Of a stretch of 64,000 nt of DNA, positions 1 through 7,894 are shown one piece after another. The DNA lies in the NCBI RefSeq assembly GCF_017744255.1, contig NZ_JAGHQP010000002.1:62001-126000 (forward strand), in the 5' to 3' direction. This stretch comes from Brevundimonas sp. A19_0 (lineage in GTDB: Bacteria > Pseudomonadota > Alphaproteobacteria > Caulobacterales > Caulobacteraceae). The notes beneath the pieces are model-generated. The model was not told where the DNA came from and searched no databases. It worked only from the letters and a program-made list of their open reading frames with translations. The position numbers and the translations under genes are program-made. Position 1 is the first letter of the stretch, and each line of letters begins with the position of its first letter.

Positions 1-91
1 GCATCAGGGCCACGTCTTCGACGACGGCCCGCGCCCCACGGGCAAACGCTACTGCAACAACGGCGTCGCCCTGATCTTCCGACCGGCCTAG
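1..91 (+). CDS. msrB: Peptide-methionine (R)-S-oxide reductase, C-terminal end (partial)
   Basis: Only the last 29 residues are inside the window; the gene begins upstream. The reading frame shows GHVFDDGPRPTGKRYCNNG followed by a short hydrophobic end. This is the C-terminal signature of MsrB, which reduces methionine-R-sulfoxide in oxidised proteins. The RYCNN cysteine corresponds to the family's catalytic cysteine in the RxCxN motif. The stop codon overlaps by two bases the stop of the convergent minus-strand gene. The identification rests on a short but very characteristic motif; upstream context is not visible. Confidence 0.85.
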   Translation, partial: HQGHVFDDGPRPTGKRYCNNGVALIFRPA

Positions 92-459
92 GCCGTGCGT
101 GCCGCCAGCGCCGACTGGACCGTCAGGCCGAACCACACGCCGGCGATGACGATCAGGATGCCGTAGTCATAGCCCGGCACGAACACCGGAATGGCCGCGC
201 CGATCAGGGTCAGCAGCGGCAGGATCGACGCCCAGATGGCCGCGCCCGGATAGCCCGGCTGGATCATCGGCTGGGCCCTGCGGCCCATCCGCTTCAGCAT
301 CCAGCCGTTCATCAGGACGAACAGCACGGGCACCAGCAGGGCGATCAGCACATACTTCAGCGTCTGGTCCGTCCGCCCGTACAGCGACGTCGTCAGCACC
401 TGCAGCGCATAGGCCGTGCCCGTGGTCACGGCCAGCATCAGATTGGGGCCAGCCGTCAC
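88..459 (-). CDS. Small four-helix membrane protein downstream of phaC
   Basis: About 123 residues with four hydrophobic stretches separated by short loops, so probably an inner-membrane protein. No family is recognised. The start is taken as a GTG that overlaps the phaC stop codon in a GTGA arrangement, which implies translational coupling with phaC; a longer frame runs back into phaC but its extra N-terminus is only a shadow of that gene. The residues just after the start (TAGPNLMLAVTTG) run straight into the first helix. A link to polyhydroxybutyrate metabolism is inferred from position only. Confidence 0.7.
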   Translation of the reverse strand: MTAGPNLMLAVTTGTAYALQVLTTSLYGRTDQTLKYVLIALLVPVLFVLMNGWMLKRMGRRAQPMIQPGYPGAAIWASILPLLTLIGAAIPVFVPGYDYGILIVIAGVWFGLTVQSALAARTA

Positions 460-2417
460 GACCGCACCTTCACATAGCTGCCGGGCGCGGGCTCGATCGG
501 GGGCAGGGGGCCGGCCTCGGGATCCCGCACCTTCACCTTCGGCCCCGACCGCTTCGACAGCCATGCCGCCCAGTGCGGCCACCAGCTGCCGGGGTGCTCC
601 TCGGCCCCCTCCATCCAGGCGTCGAAGGTCTCGGGCAGGGCGTCGTTCGTCCAGTGGGCATACTTCCGGGCCGAGGGGGGATTGATCACCCCGGCGATGT
701 GGCCCGAGCCCGCCAGCGTCAGCGTCACATCGGCGCCGCTGAACGCCCGGGCCGAGCGATAGACGGAACGCGTTGGAGCGATATGGTCCTCGCGGCTGGC
801 CTGGAAGTAGAGGGGAATGGCCACCTTCGACAGGTCGATCGTCACTCCGCCCAGTTCGAACTGGCCCTGCGTCAGGGCATTCCGCCCATACATCGAGCGC
901 AGATAGTCCATGTGCAGCCGCTTCGGCATCCGCGTCTGGTCCGCATTCCAGAACAGCAGGTCAAAGGCCGGCGGGTCCTTGCCCATCAGATAGTTGGAGA
1001 CGAAGAACGACCAGATCAGATCATTGGCCCGGAGCGCATTGAAGGTGTCGGCCATGGCACTGCCGGGCAGCACGCCGCCGGCCTCGTCCATCTGGCGCTC
1101 GATCTCCTCCAGCCAGTGCTCGTCGGTGAACAGCAGCAGATCGCCGGCCTCGGCAAAGTCGTGCTGGGCGGCAAAGAAGGTCGTCGCGCCGACATCCTTG
1201 CGGCCCGTCGCCGCCATATGGCCCAGGGCCGCGCCCATCAGCGTCCCGCCGATGCAGTATCCGACCGTGTTGACGGTCTCGGTGCCGCACTGCTCGCGCA
1301 CCTTGTCGATGGCGCGATAGATGCCCTTCTCCAGATAGTCGTCAAAGCCGTAGCCCGCCTTGTCGGCATCCGGATTGACCCAAGAGCAGACGAAGACGCT
1401 GAAGCCCTGCTCCGACAGCCAGCGGATCATGGAATTGGCCGGCTGCAGGTCCAGGATGTAGAATTTGTTGATCCAGGGCGGGAAGATCAGCAGCGGGATG
1501 TCGTGCTGCTGCTCCGTCGCCGGGGCGTACTGGATCAGCTCGAACAGGTCGTCGCGCCACACCACCTGGCCCGGGGCGGTGGCGACGTTCTCGCCCACCC
1601 GGAAGCGGTCATAGTCGGCCTGGCTGATCTTCAGCTTGCCGCCCCCGCGCTCCATGTCGGCGGCGAAATTCTGCATCCCCTTGACCAGAGACTCGCCGTT
1701 GCTCTCGGCCAGCGCCTTCAGTGCCACCGGGTTGGACGCCAGGAAGTTCGAGGGCGAGAAGGCATCCGTCAGCAGGCGGGTGAAGAACTCGGCCCGGCGC
1801 TTGGTCCGCGGATCGACGTCCTCGACCGAGGACACCAGCTCGTTCATCCAGTCGGCTGACAGCTGGTAGGAACGGCGCATGATGTCGAAGGTCGGGTTCT
1901 CGCTCCATGCCGGGTCCTTGAAGCGCTTGTCCGGGCGTCCCGCCGGCGCGGGCACCCCCTGCGTCTGGCTGGCGGTCGACGACCACAGGTCCATATAGCG
2001 GGTGAACAGATCGGCCTGGGCCTGGAACAGCTTGTCCGGCCGCGCGGCCAGACCGGTCATCACCGAGGTCAGGGCCGGGCCGACATTGAACGGGTCCGGG
2101 TTGAGCGCTGCCGGCCGTCCGGCCTGGCTCATCGCCGATTCGGCCATGGCGGCCTGGGCCATCATCGCCGCCCGAGCGAGATTCATGGACAGGGCCCCGA
2201 GGTCGGGCAGGGCGGTTTCCGGCGTGCCGGGCGCGGTCGCCTGTCGTGCCTGCGCCTCGGGGCCGGGCGCCGGCTGTTCCGCTTCCGGCTCCGGACGCGG
2301 CGCGGATTGTCGGGGTCTGGCGCTGCCCTTTGCCGAGGTCGGCCGGCCCGCCTTGCGCGGCGCGCGGGCACCGGCTTTCGGGCGAGGGCTGTCGGACTCA
2401 GTCGGGCGTTTCGCCAT
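456..2417 (-). CDS. phaC: Class I poly(3-hydroxyalkanoate) synthase
   Basis: Polymerises (R)-3-hydroxybutyryl-CoA into polyhydroxybutyrate on cytoplasmic granules. The 653-residue protein has a lipase-like box GYCIGGT with the nucleophile cysteine at about residue 388, an aspartate in SREDHIAPT and a histidine in GSGHIAGV, which together form the catalytic triad of the family. The first ~75 residues are rich in Ala, Pro and Arg and look disordered; they precede the conserved PhaC N-terminal region, and the total length is at the long end for class I enzymes. It is followed by a coupled small membrane protein. 3-Hydroxybutyrate dehydrogenase, which acts on the released monomer, lies at 44.8-45.6 kb. 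Confidence 0.96.
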   Translation of the reverse strand: MAKRPTESDSPRPKAGARAPRKAGRPTSAKGSARPRQSAPRPEPEAEQPAPGPEAQARQATAPGTPETALPDLGALSMNLARAAMMAQAAMAESAMSQAGRPAALNPDPFNVGPALTSVMTGLAARPDKLFQAQADLFTRYMDLWSSTASQTQGVPAPAGRPDKRFKDPAWSENPTFDIMRRSYQLSADWMNELVSSVEDVDPRTKRRAEFFTRLLTDAFSPSNFLASNPVALKALAESNGESLVKGMQNFAADMERGGGKLKISQADYDRFRVGENVATAPGQVVWRDDLFELIQYAPATEQQHDIPLLIFPPWINKFYILDLQPANSMIRWLSEQGFSVFVCSWVNPDADKAGYGFDDYLEKGIYRAIDKVREQCGTETVNTVGYCIGGTLMGAALGHMAATGRKDVGATTFFAAQHDFAEAGDLLLFTDEHWLEEIERQMDEAGGVLPGSAMADTFNALRANDLIWSFFVSNYLMGKDPPAFDLLFWNADQTRMPKRLHMDYLRSMYGRNALTQGQFELGGVTIDLSKVAIPLYFQASREDHIAPTRSVYRSARAFSGADVTLTLAGSGHIAGVINPPSARKYAHWTNDALPETFDAWMEGAEEHPGSWWPHWAAWLSKRSGPKVKVRDPEAGPLPPIEPAPGSYVKVRS

Positions 2418-2513
2418 GGTTTCCTCTCAATGGGGCGGGATCCTTGTCGACCCGGCCGGGGAATGCCGCCCCGGATCGCGTCCTTGCCCTTTCTTGCGCC
2501 GGGATCATGACAT

Positions 2514-2975
2514 ATGACCGTGCCCGATATGAATGCGCAGCAGGCGAAAAAGTGGGCGATGACCGGCCTCGGCCTCGCGGCGGGGCTGTCCCTCGCTGCC
2601 TGTGCCACGCCTGGCGCCGAAACTGCTGGTGAGGCCATCGCGCCGCTGTCGCCGCGAATCACGGCGCTGATTGACGCCAATCGTGGCTACCCGGACTGGC
2701 GGGACTTCCCCCGACAGGGCACGCCGCCGCCGTCCGCGGTCGAGGTCGCGGGCCGCGTGACCGCTCTGGATTCGGCCTCGTCGGAAGCGGCGGCCCAGGT
2801 CGCGGCCATCGACTGGACGCTCGAGGACCCCGAAGGCTTCGCCCGTCGCGTCGCCGACGACATTGCCGCCCGGCCGATCGCGCCCGCCACGCTCCAGACC
2901 CGCGAGGAGGTCGAGGCCTTTGCCCAGGGCCTTCGCGACCGGGGCCGCGCCCCACCCCCCATTCCCAGACGGTGA
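2514..2975 (+). CDS. Predicted lipoprotein of unknown function
   Basis: A 153-residue protein with a hydrophobic leader ending in LSLAACATP, a good lipobox, so the mature protein should be attached by its cysteine to the membrane. The rest is soluble, with a Pro-rich tail (APPPIPRR). No domain is recognised. The ATG at 2514 is used; a second ATG five codons later is an alternative. It is divergent from phaC and stands 63 bases before glpX, so it may share a transcript with glpX and recJ. Confidence 0.75.
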   Translation: MTVPDMNAQQAKKWAMTGLGLAAGLSLAACATPGAETAGEAIAPLSPRITALIDANRGYPDWRDFPRQGTPPPSAVEVAGRVTALDSASSEAAAQVAAIDWTLEDPEGFARRVADDIAARPIAPATLQTREEVEAFAQGLRDRGRAPPPIPRR

Positions 2976-3038
2976 GTCCGGGTACACAGCCATAACAATG
3001 CCGCGGACCGCCGGTCACGCGACCCTCAGGAGACACTC

Positions 3039-3998
3039 ATGGCCCAGGACGCCAAACCCTACGTTTCCAGCCTGCCGTTCGACGCGGTGCGTGTGACGGA
3101 GCTGGCCGCCATCGCGGCCTCGTCCCTCGTCGGCCGGGGCGATGAGAAGGCGGCCGACCAGGTCGCGGTGGATGCCATGCGCACGGCGCTGAACGCGCTC
3201 GACATCGACGGCAAGATCGTGATCGGCGAGGGCGAGCGGGACGAGGCCCCCATGCTCTACATCGGCGAGAAGGTCGGCACCGGTCAGGGCCCGGCCATCG
3301 ACATCGCGCTCGATCCGCTGGAGGGCACCACCCTGACGGCCAAGGCCATGGCCAATGCCCTGGCGGTGCTGGCCATGTCGCCCGGCGGTGGCATGCTGCA
3401 CGCCCCCGATACCTATATGGACAAGATCGCGGTCGGCCCGGGCTACGAGCCGGGTCTGGTCGATCTGGACCGCAGCCCCGAGGACAACGTCATGGCGCTG
3501 GCCCGGGCCAAGGGGGTCAAGCCCGGCGAGATCACCGTCTGCGTCATGGACCGGCCGCGCCACGCCGACCTGATCGCCGCCCTGCGCGGTGTGGGCGCCC
3601 GGGTGCTGCTGATCACCGACGGCGACGTCGCCGGAGTCATCCACACGACCGAGCCCGAGACCGGCATCGACCTCTATCTGGGGTCGGGCGGGGCGCCCGA
3701 GGGCGTGCTGGCCGCTGCGGCCCTCAAATGCGTGGGCGGCCAGTTCCAGGGCCGGCTGATCTTCCGCAATGACGACGAGCGCGCCCGCGCCGAGCGTACC
3801 GGCGTCACCGACTTCGACCGCAAGTACGATCTCCACGAACTGGTCTCCAAGGACGCCATCTTCGTCGCGACCGGCGTCACCAAGGGCGCCCTGCTGGATG
3901 GCGTGCGCCATGTCGGCGGCCGGATCGAGACCCACACCCTGGTGATGGACTCCTTCAGCCGCACGGTGCGTCGCATCCGCACCTCGCGCCCCGCCTGA
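3039..3998 (+). CDS. glpX: Class II fructose-1,6-bisphosphatase
   Basis: Hydrolyses fructose-1,6-bisphosphate in gluconeogenesis, and in many bacteria also sedoheptulose-1,7-bisphosphate. The 319-residue length is typical. Signature metal-binding segments are visible: GEGERDEAP near residue 65 and DPLEGTTLTAK near residue 93. An ATG preceded by CAGGAGAC is a well-supported start. The recJ gene follows after only seven bases. In related Caulobacterales glpX usually follows the homoserine dehydrogenase gene; here its place is taken by a lipoprotein gene. Confidence 0.95.
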   Translation: MAQDAKPYVSSLPFDAVRVTELAAIAASSLVGRGDEKAADQVAVDAMRTALNALDIDGKIVIGEGERDEAPMLYIGEKVGTGQGPAIDIALDPLEGTTLTAKAMANALAVLAMSPGGGMLHAPDTYMDKIAVGPGYEPGLVDLDRSPEDNVMALARAKGVKPGEITVCVMDRPRHADLIAALRGVGARVLLITDGDVAGVIHTTEPETGIDLYLGSGGAPEGVLAAAALKCVGGQFQGRLIFRNDDERARAERTGVTDFDRKYDLHELVSKDAIFVATGVTKGALLDGVRHVGGRIETHTLVMDSFSRTVRRIRTSRPA

Positions 3999-4005
3999 CG
4001 CGCGG

Positions 4006-5817
4006 GTGGAGGCGGAACGGACAGGACCGACGCCGGCCTTCCTCGGGGTCGAACGCTCCCTGTCGGGACGGCAGTGGCTGGAGCGCCCGCACGATCCGGC
4101 CATTGCCCGCGCCCACGCCCAGGCGCTGGGACTGGGCGAGCCGCTGGCCCGCGCCCTGGCCTCGCGGGGGGTGGGAGCGGAGGAGGGGGCTGATTTCCTC
4201 GATCCGACCCTGCGCGCCCTGTTCCCGGACCCATCCAGTTTTGCCGACATGGATGCGGCGGCCTCGGCCATCGTCGATGCCCTTGAGCGTCGCGCGAGCA
4301 TCCACGTCTTTGCCGACTATGACGTGGACGGGGCGTCCAGTGCCGCCCTGCTGGTCCGCTGGTTCCGCGAGATGGGGCACGAGCTGCCCCTCTATGTTCC
4401 CGACCGGCTGACCGAAGGCTACGGGCCCAGCCCCCGCGCCTTCGACACGCTGAAGGCCGCGGGCGCCGATCTGGTCATCACGGTCGACTGCGGCGCGGCC
4501 GCCGAGGTCGCCCTGGCCCATGCCGCCGCCATCGACCTCGGCGTCGTGGTCGTCGATCACCATCTCATGCGGGGCGAGGCCCCGGCCTGTCTGGCGGTGG
4601 TCAATCCCAACCGGGCCGACTGTCGCTCGGGACAGGGCAATCTTGCGGCCGCGGGCGTGGTGTTCGTGCTGCTGGCCGCCCTGAACCGCGAGGCCCGCAG
4701 GCGCGGCCTGTTCGAAGGGCGCAGCGAGCCCGACATCCGCCGCTGGCTGGACCTGGCGGCGCTGGGCGCCATCTGTGACGTGACCGCCCTGACCGGCTTC
4801 AACCGGGCGCTGGCGCGGCTGGGGCTACAGGTCATGTCGTCCTGGGCCAATCCCGGGCTCAGCGCCCTTCTGTCCGTCGCCGGCGGTGAGCCGGGCGAGG
4901 CCCGAAGCAATCACGCCGGCTTCATCCTCGGCCCGCGCATCAATGCCGGGGGCCGGATCGGACGTGCGGACCTGGGCGCGCGTCTGCTGTCGACGGACGA
5001 CCCCGACGAGGCCTTGGCCCTGGCCCGCGAACTGGATGCCCTGAATCTGGCGCGGCGCGAGGTCGAGGCCGAGGTCACCGAGGCCGCCGTCCGGCTGGGC
5101 GAGGCCCAGGGCGTGGAGGATCCCGCAGTCGCCGCCGCCGTCATTGCGGGCGAGGGCTGGCACCCCGGCGTGGTCGGCATTGTCGCCGGCCGTCTGCGCG
5201 AGCGCTGGCGCAAGCCGGTGGTCGTGATCGGCCTCGATCCCGTCAACGGCATCGGCAAGGGCTCGGGCCGGTCCCAGCCCGGTTATAACCTCGGGCGGGC
5301 AGTTCAACAGGCCTCCGATGAGGGGATCCTGATGGCCGGCGGCGGTCACGCCATGGCGGCGGGCCTGACGGTCCGGACCGACCGGATCGACGCCCTGCGC
5401 GACTATCTGAACACCACCCTGACGGCCCAGACCGATGCCGAGGCCGCGCGCGCCCTCGACGCCGTGCTGATCGACGCCCTGATCGAGCCGGGAGCCGCCG
5501 ACCGGGCCCTGCTGGACGCCTTCGAACGGCTGGCGCCCTTCGGTCCCGGCAATCCGGAGCCTGTATTCGCCCTCGAGCGCGTCCGGGCCGTCGATGTGCG
5601 CGCCATGAAGGGCGGGCACCTGCGCTGTCAGCTGCGCGGCGCGGACGGCCGGACCGTTCGCGCAGTGGCCTGGCGGTGTGCGGATCAGGAGACCGGACAG
5701 GCCCTCGCGGCCGGTGGCGCGCTCAATATCGTCGGCCGTCTGAAGCCCGACGACTGGAACGGCCGACGGGGGGTTCAGCTGGAAATTGACGACGTCGCCG
5801 ATCCCAGACGACTTTGA
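4006..5817 (+). CDS. recJ: Single-stranded-DNA-specific 5'-3' exonuclease RecJ
   Basis: Degrades single-stranded DNA 5' to 3' in recombination and mismatch or excision repair. The 603-residue protein has the DHH phosphoesterase motifs: FADYDVDGASSAA around residue 102, then the VVVDHHL motif near residue 184 that names the family. The DHHA1 part has GGGHAMAAG near residue 448, and an OB-like C-terminal domain ends in a nucleic-acid-binding region. The start is a GTG seven bases after the glpX stop, so the two are probably co-transcribed. No motif is missing. Confidence 0.95.
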   Translation: MEAERTGPTPAFLGVERSLSGRQWLERPHDPAIARAHAQALGLGEPLARALASRGVGAEEGADFLDPTLRALFPDPSSFADMDAAASAIVDALERRASIHVFADYDVDGASSAALLVRWFREMGHELPLYVPDRLTEGYGPSPRAFDTLKAAGADLVITVDCGAAAEVALAHAAAIDLGVVVVDHHLMRGEAPACLAVVNPNRADCRSGQGNLAAAGVVFVLLAALNREARRRGLFEGRSEPDIRRWLDLAALGAICDVTALTGFNRALARLGLQVMSSWANPGLSALLSVAGGEPGEARSNHAGFILGPRINAGGRIGRADLGARLLSTDDPDEALALARELDALNLARREVEAEVTEAAVRLGEAQGVEDPAVAAAVIAGEGWHPGVVGIVAGRLRERWRKPVVVIGLDPVNGIGKGSGRSQPGYNLGRAVQQASDEGILMAGGGHAMAAGLTVRTDRIDALRDYLNTTLTAQTDAEAARALDAVLIDALIEPGAADRALLDAFERLAPFGPGNPEPVFALERVRAVDVRAMKGGHLRCQLRGADGRTVRAVAWRCADQETGQALAAGGALNIVGRLKPDDWNGRRGVQLEIDDVADPRRL

Positions 5818-5840
5818 TCGATTCAGTTGGCCAAAGAGGG

Positions 5841-5869
5841 TTGCAAGCGTCGGAATCGCCCGCTATATC
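5841..5869 (+). promoter_or_regulatory. Probable promoter of tRNA-Glu
   Basis: TTGCAA at 5841-5846 and TATATC at 5864-5869 are separated by 17 bases, and the tRNA begins 18 bases later. This is a good match to a housekeeping sigma promoter. Confidence 0.6.
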
Positions 5870-5887
5870 GCCGTCCTCCCGCGCAGC

Positions 5888-5962
5888 GGTCCCTTCGTCT
5901 ATCGGTTAGGACGCTAGGTTTTCAACCTAGAAAGAGGGGTTCGATTCCCCTAGGGACTGCCA
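5888..5962 (+). tRNA. tRNA-Glu (anticodon TTC)
   Basis: A full cloverleaf can be drawn. The 7-bp acceptor stem has one G-T pair, the anticodon loop is in GGTTTTCAACC, the T-arm carries GGTTCGATTCC, and CCA is encoded at 5960-5962. The anticodon TTC reads glutamate codons. Confidence 0.97.
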
Positions 5963-6143
5963 CGCGGGAGTATTCCCCCCGACAATTTATTGCGTCCGTC
6001 CCGCGCTTTGCGGTCAGTCGTCGTTCTGACACTGCTTCGCATTTGCAACCTAAGGTGTAAAACCGGCGTTTTCGCACTCCACACGCTTCGCCGAACCGTG
6101 TTAAGCATCCTCTGTCTGCTGTCGCGGGCGGGGGTGTTTGACT

Positions 6144-6722
6144 GTGTCTGATACAGAGGGGCTTGATACGCCGGGGACGATCGAGATCGTCGGCAAGGTC
6201 AAGTGGTTCGATCCCGGCAAGGGATACGGGTTCATCGTTCCGGACGATCCGGACATGACGGACCTCAAGGATGTGCTGCTGCACATCAGCAATCTGCGCG
6301 ACACCGGTCGCGACACGGCGCCCGAGGGCGCCGAAATCCGCTGTGAATGCGTGCGCCGGCCCAAGGGCTGGCAGGTGCTCGAGGTTCTGGACCTCCAGGA
6401 AGACGCCGCCGATACGACGCCCGCCCGTCGCACGGGCTATGACGGGTTGCGCGCCCTCGGCCGGGGTGAGGGGGCCTCATCCGTCGCGGCCTCGGGGCTC
6501 CCGCTCGAGCCGGCGGTCGTCAAATGGTTCAATCGCACCAAGGGATATGGTTTTGTGGTGCGCGACGACGCCGAGGGCGATATCTTCGTGCACGTCGAGA
6601 CCCTGCGCCGCTGCGGCATAGAGGACCTGCTGCCGGGCGATCCGGTTCAGGTTCGATTCGCCGAGGGCCCCAAGGGCCTCGTGGTCGCTGAAATCAGAAT
6701 GGGTGGGGCCCGCTCCACCTGA
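6144..6722 (+). CDS. Cold-shock protein with two cold-shock domains
   Basis: About 192 residues with two nucleic-acid-binding cold-shock domains. The first contains [15 protein letters not shown] with a diverged RNP2 (DVLLHIS); the second contains [14 protein letters not shown] and DIFVHVE. Between them is a linker of about 40 residues. Such double-domain proteins are typical of Caulobacter and relatives and act as single-stranded RNA/DNA chaperones. The GTG at 6144 is preferred because a GGGGG run lies nine bases upstream; a TTG at 6138 is in frame but too close to it. The 180-base leader after tRNA-Glu could carry regulation, but no clear structure was seen. Confidence 0.9.
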   Translation: MSDTEGLDTPGTIEIVGKVKWFDPGKGYGFIVPDDPDMTDLKDVLLHISNLRDTGRDTAPEGAEIRCECVRRPKGWQVLEVLDLQEDAADTTPARRTGYDGLRALGRGEGASSVAASGLPLEPAVVKWFNRTKGYGFVVRDDAEGDIFVHVETLRRCGIEDLLPGDPVQVRFAEGPKGLVVAEIRMGGARST

Positions 6723-6739
6723 CGAAAGAGGTGGAACAG

Positions 6740-7234
6740 GTGTTCAAGCGTTACCTTCCTGCTGCGGCGCTCTGCGCGGCCCTTCTGTTCACCGGCGCCT
6801 GCGCCCAGGAATCCACGACCGGTGACGGCCAGACCTTGCCGGTCGAAGCCCTGACCATCGTCACCGACAAGGGCAGCTTCGACTTCGACGTCGAGATCGC
6901 CGACGATCAGGAAGAGCGCGCCCGCGGCTTGATGTACCGTCCGCCGCTGGCCGATGATCGCGGCATGCTGTTCCAGTTCCCGGACGTGGCCGAGCGGGCC
7001 TTCTGGATGCAGAACACACCCAGCTCGCTCGACATCGTCTATCTGGATCCGCAGGGCTGTATCGTCTCGATTGCCTCGCACACCACCCCCTATGCCGAGA
7101 CGACCTATCCCTCCAACGGGGCTGCCAAGGGCGTGCTTGAGGTACGGGCCGGCCGCATGGCCGAGATCGGCGCCGGACCGGGCGACCGCATCCGTCACCC
7201 CTTCTTCGACACCCAGAAACCGTGCGGTTCATAG
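6740..7234 (+). CDS. DUF192 family lipoprotein, copy 1
   Basis: A 164-residue protein with an N-terminal leader ending LLFTGACAQ (lipobox), then a DUF192 domain with the typical [18 protein letters not shown] and [16 protein letters not shown] segments. DUF192 proteins are small periplasmic proteins of unknown biochemical role. The GTG at 6740 is chosen because GAAAGAGG ends nine bases before it; an earlier GTG at 6731 is too close. The next gene begins one base after the stop and is a clear paralogue, so this is a recent tandem duplication in one transcript. Confidence 0.85.
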   Translation: MFKRYLPAAALCAALLFTGACAQESTTGDGQTLPVEALTIVTDKGSFDFDVEIADDQEERARGLMYRPPLADDRGMLFQFPDVAERAFWMQNTPSSLDIVYLDPQGCIVSIASHTTPYAETTYPSNGAAKGVLEVRAGRMAEIGAGPGDRIRHPFFDTQKPCGS

Positions 7235-7235
7235 G

Positions 7236-7736
7236 ATGAGCCTGGCTCGCGGTTATGCCGTCGTCGCGCTGGTGGCGACGCTGCTGGTCACGGGGGCCTG
7301 TGGCGCACAGGACGCCCGCACCCCCGGTGGACAGTCCCTGCCGATCGAGCCCCTGACGGTCGTGACGGCCCAGGGCAGTTTCGACTTCGATGTCGAGATC
7401 GCCGACGAGGAACCCGAGCGCCAGCGGGGCATGATGTACCGGCCCCCGCTGGCCGACGACCGGGGCATGCTGTTCCAGTACCCGGAGGCGGCCGAGCGCG
7501 GCTTCTGGATGCTGAACACGCCCAGCTCGCTCGACATCGTCTATCTGGACCCGCAGGGCTGCATCATCTCGATTGCCGCCCACACGACTCCCTACACCGA
7601 GTCCACCTATCCCTCGCGCGGGGCTGCCAACGGCGTGCTCGAGGTTCGCGCCGGCCGTATGGGCGAGATCGGCGCGCAGCCCGGCGACCGGGTCCGCCAT
7701 CCCTTCTTCGATACCGACGCGCCCTGCGATCACTGA
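7236..7736 (+). CDS. DUF192 family lipoprotein, copy 2
   Basis: 166 residues, with a leader ending [10 protein letters not shown] and the same DUF192 domain as the preceding gene. Shared blocks include [42 protein letters not shown] and [10 protein letters not shown]. The leaders and the domain ends differ, so the copies have diverged beyond a simple repeat. The ATG at 7236 follows the previous stop directly. Function is unknown; the mature protein is expected to be lipid-anchored outside the inner membrane. Confidence 0.85.
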   Translation: MSLARGYAVVALVATLLVTGACGAQDARTPGGQSLPIEPLTVVTAQGSFDFDVEIADEEPERQRGMMYRPPLADDRGMLFQYPEAAERGFWMLNTPSSLDIVYLDPQGCIISIAAHTTPYTESTYPSRGAANGVLEVRAGRMGEIGAQPGDRVRHPFFDTDAPCDH

Positions 7737-7787
7737 TCCGCGTTGCGGGCGGGGCAGGGGCGTGGCATGAGGGCCGTCCCTTGATGT

Positions 7788-7864
<77 letters not shown>

Positions 7865-7894
7865 TCACGCGGCCGTGGCCGTCCCTCTCTGCGG

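Noticed and set aside
573..1859. Long plus-strand open frame opposite phaC
   Set aside because: It is a product of high GC: its translation has no domain and mirrors the phaC codons on the other strand.
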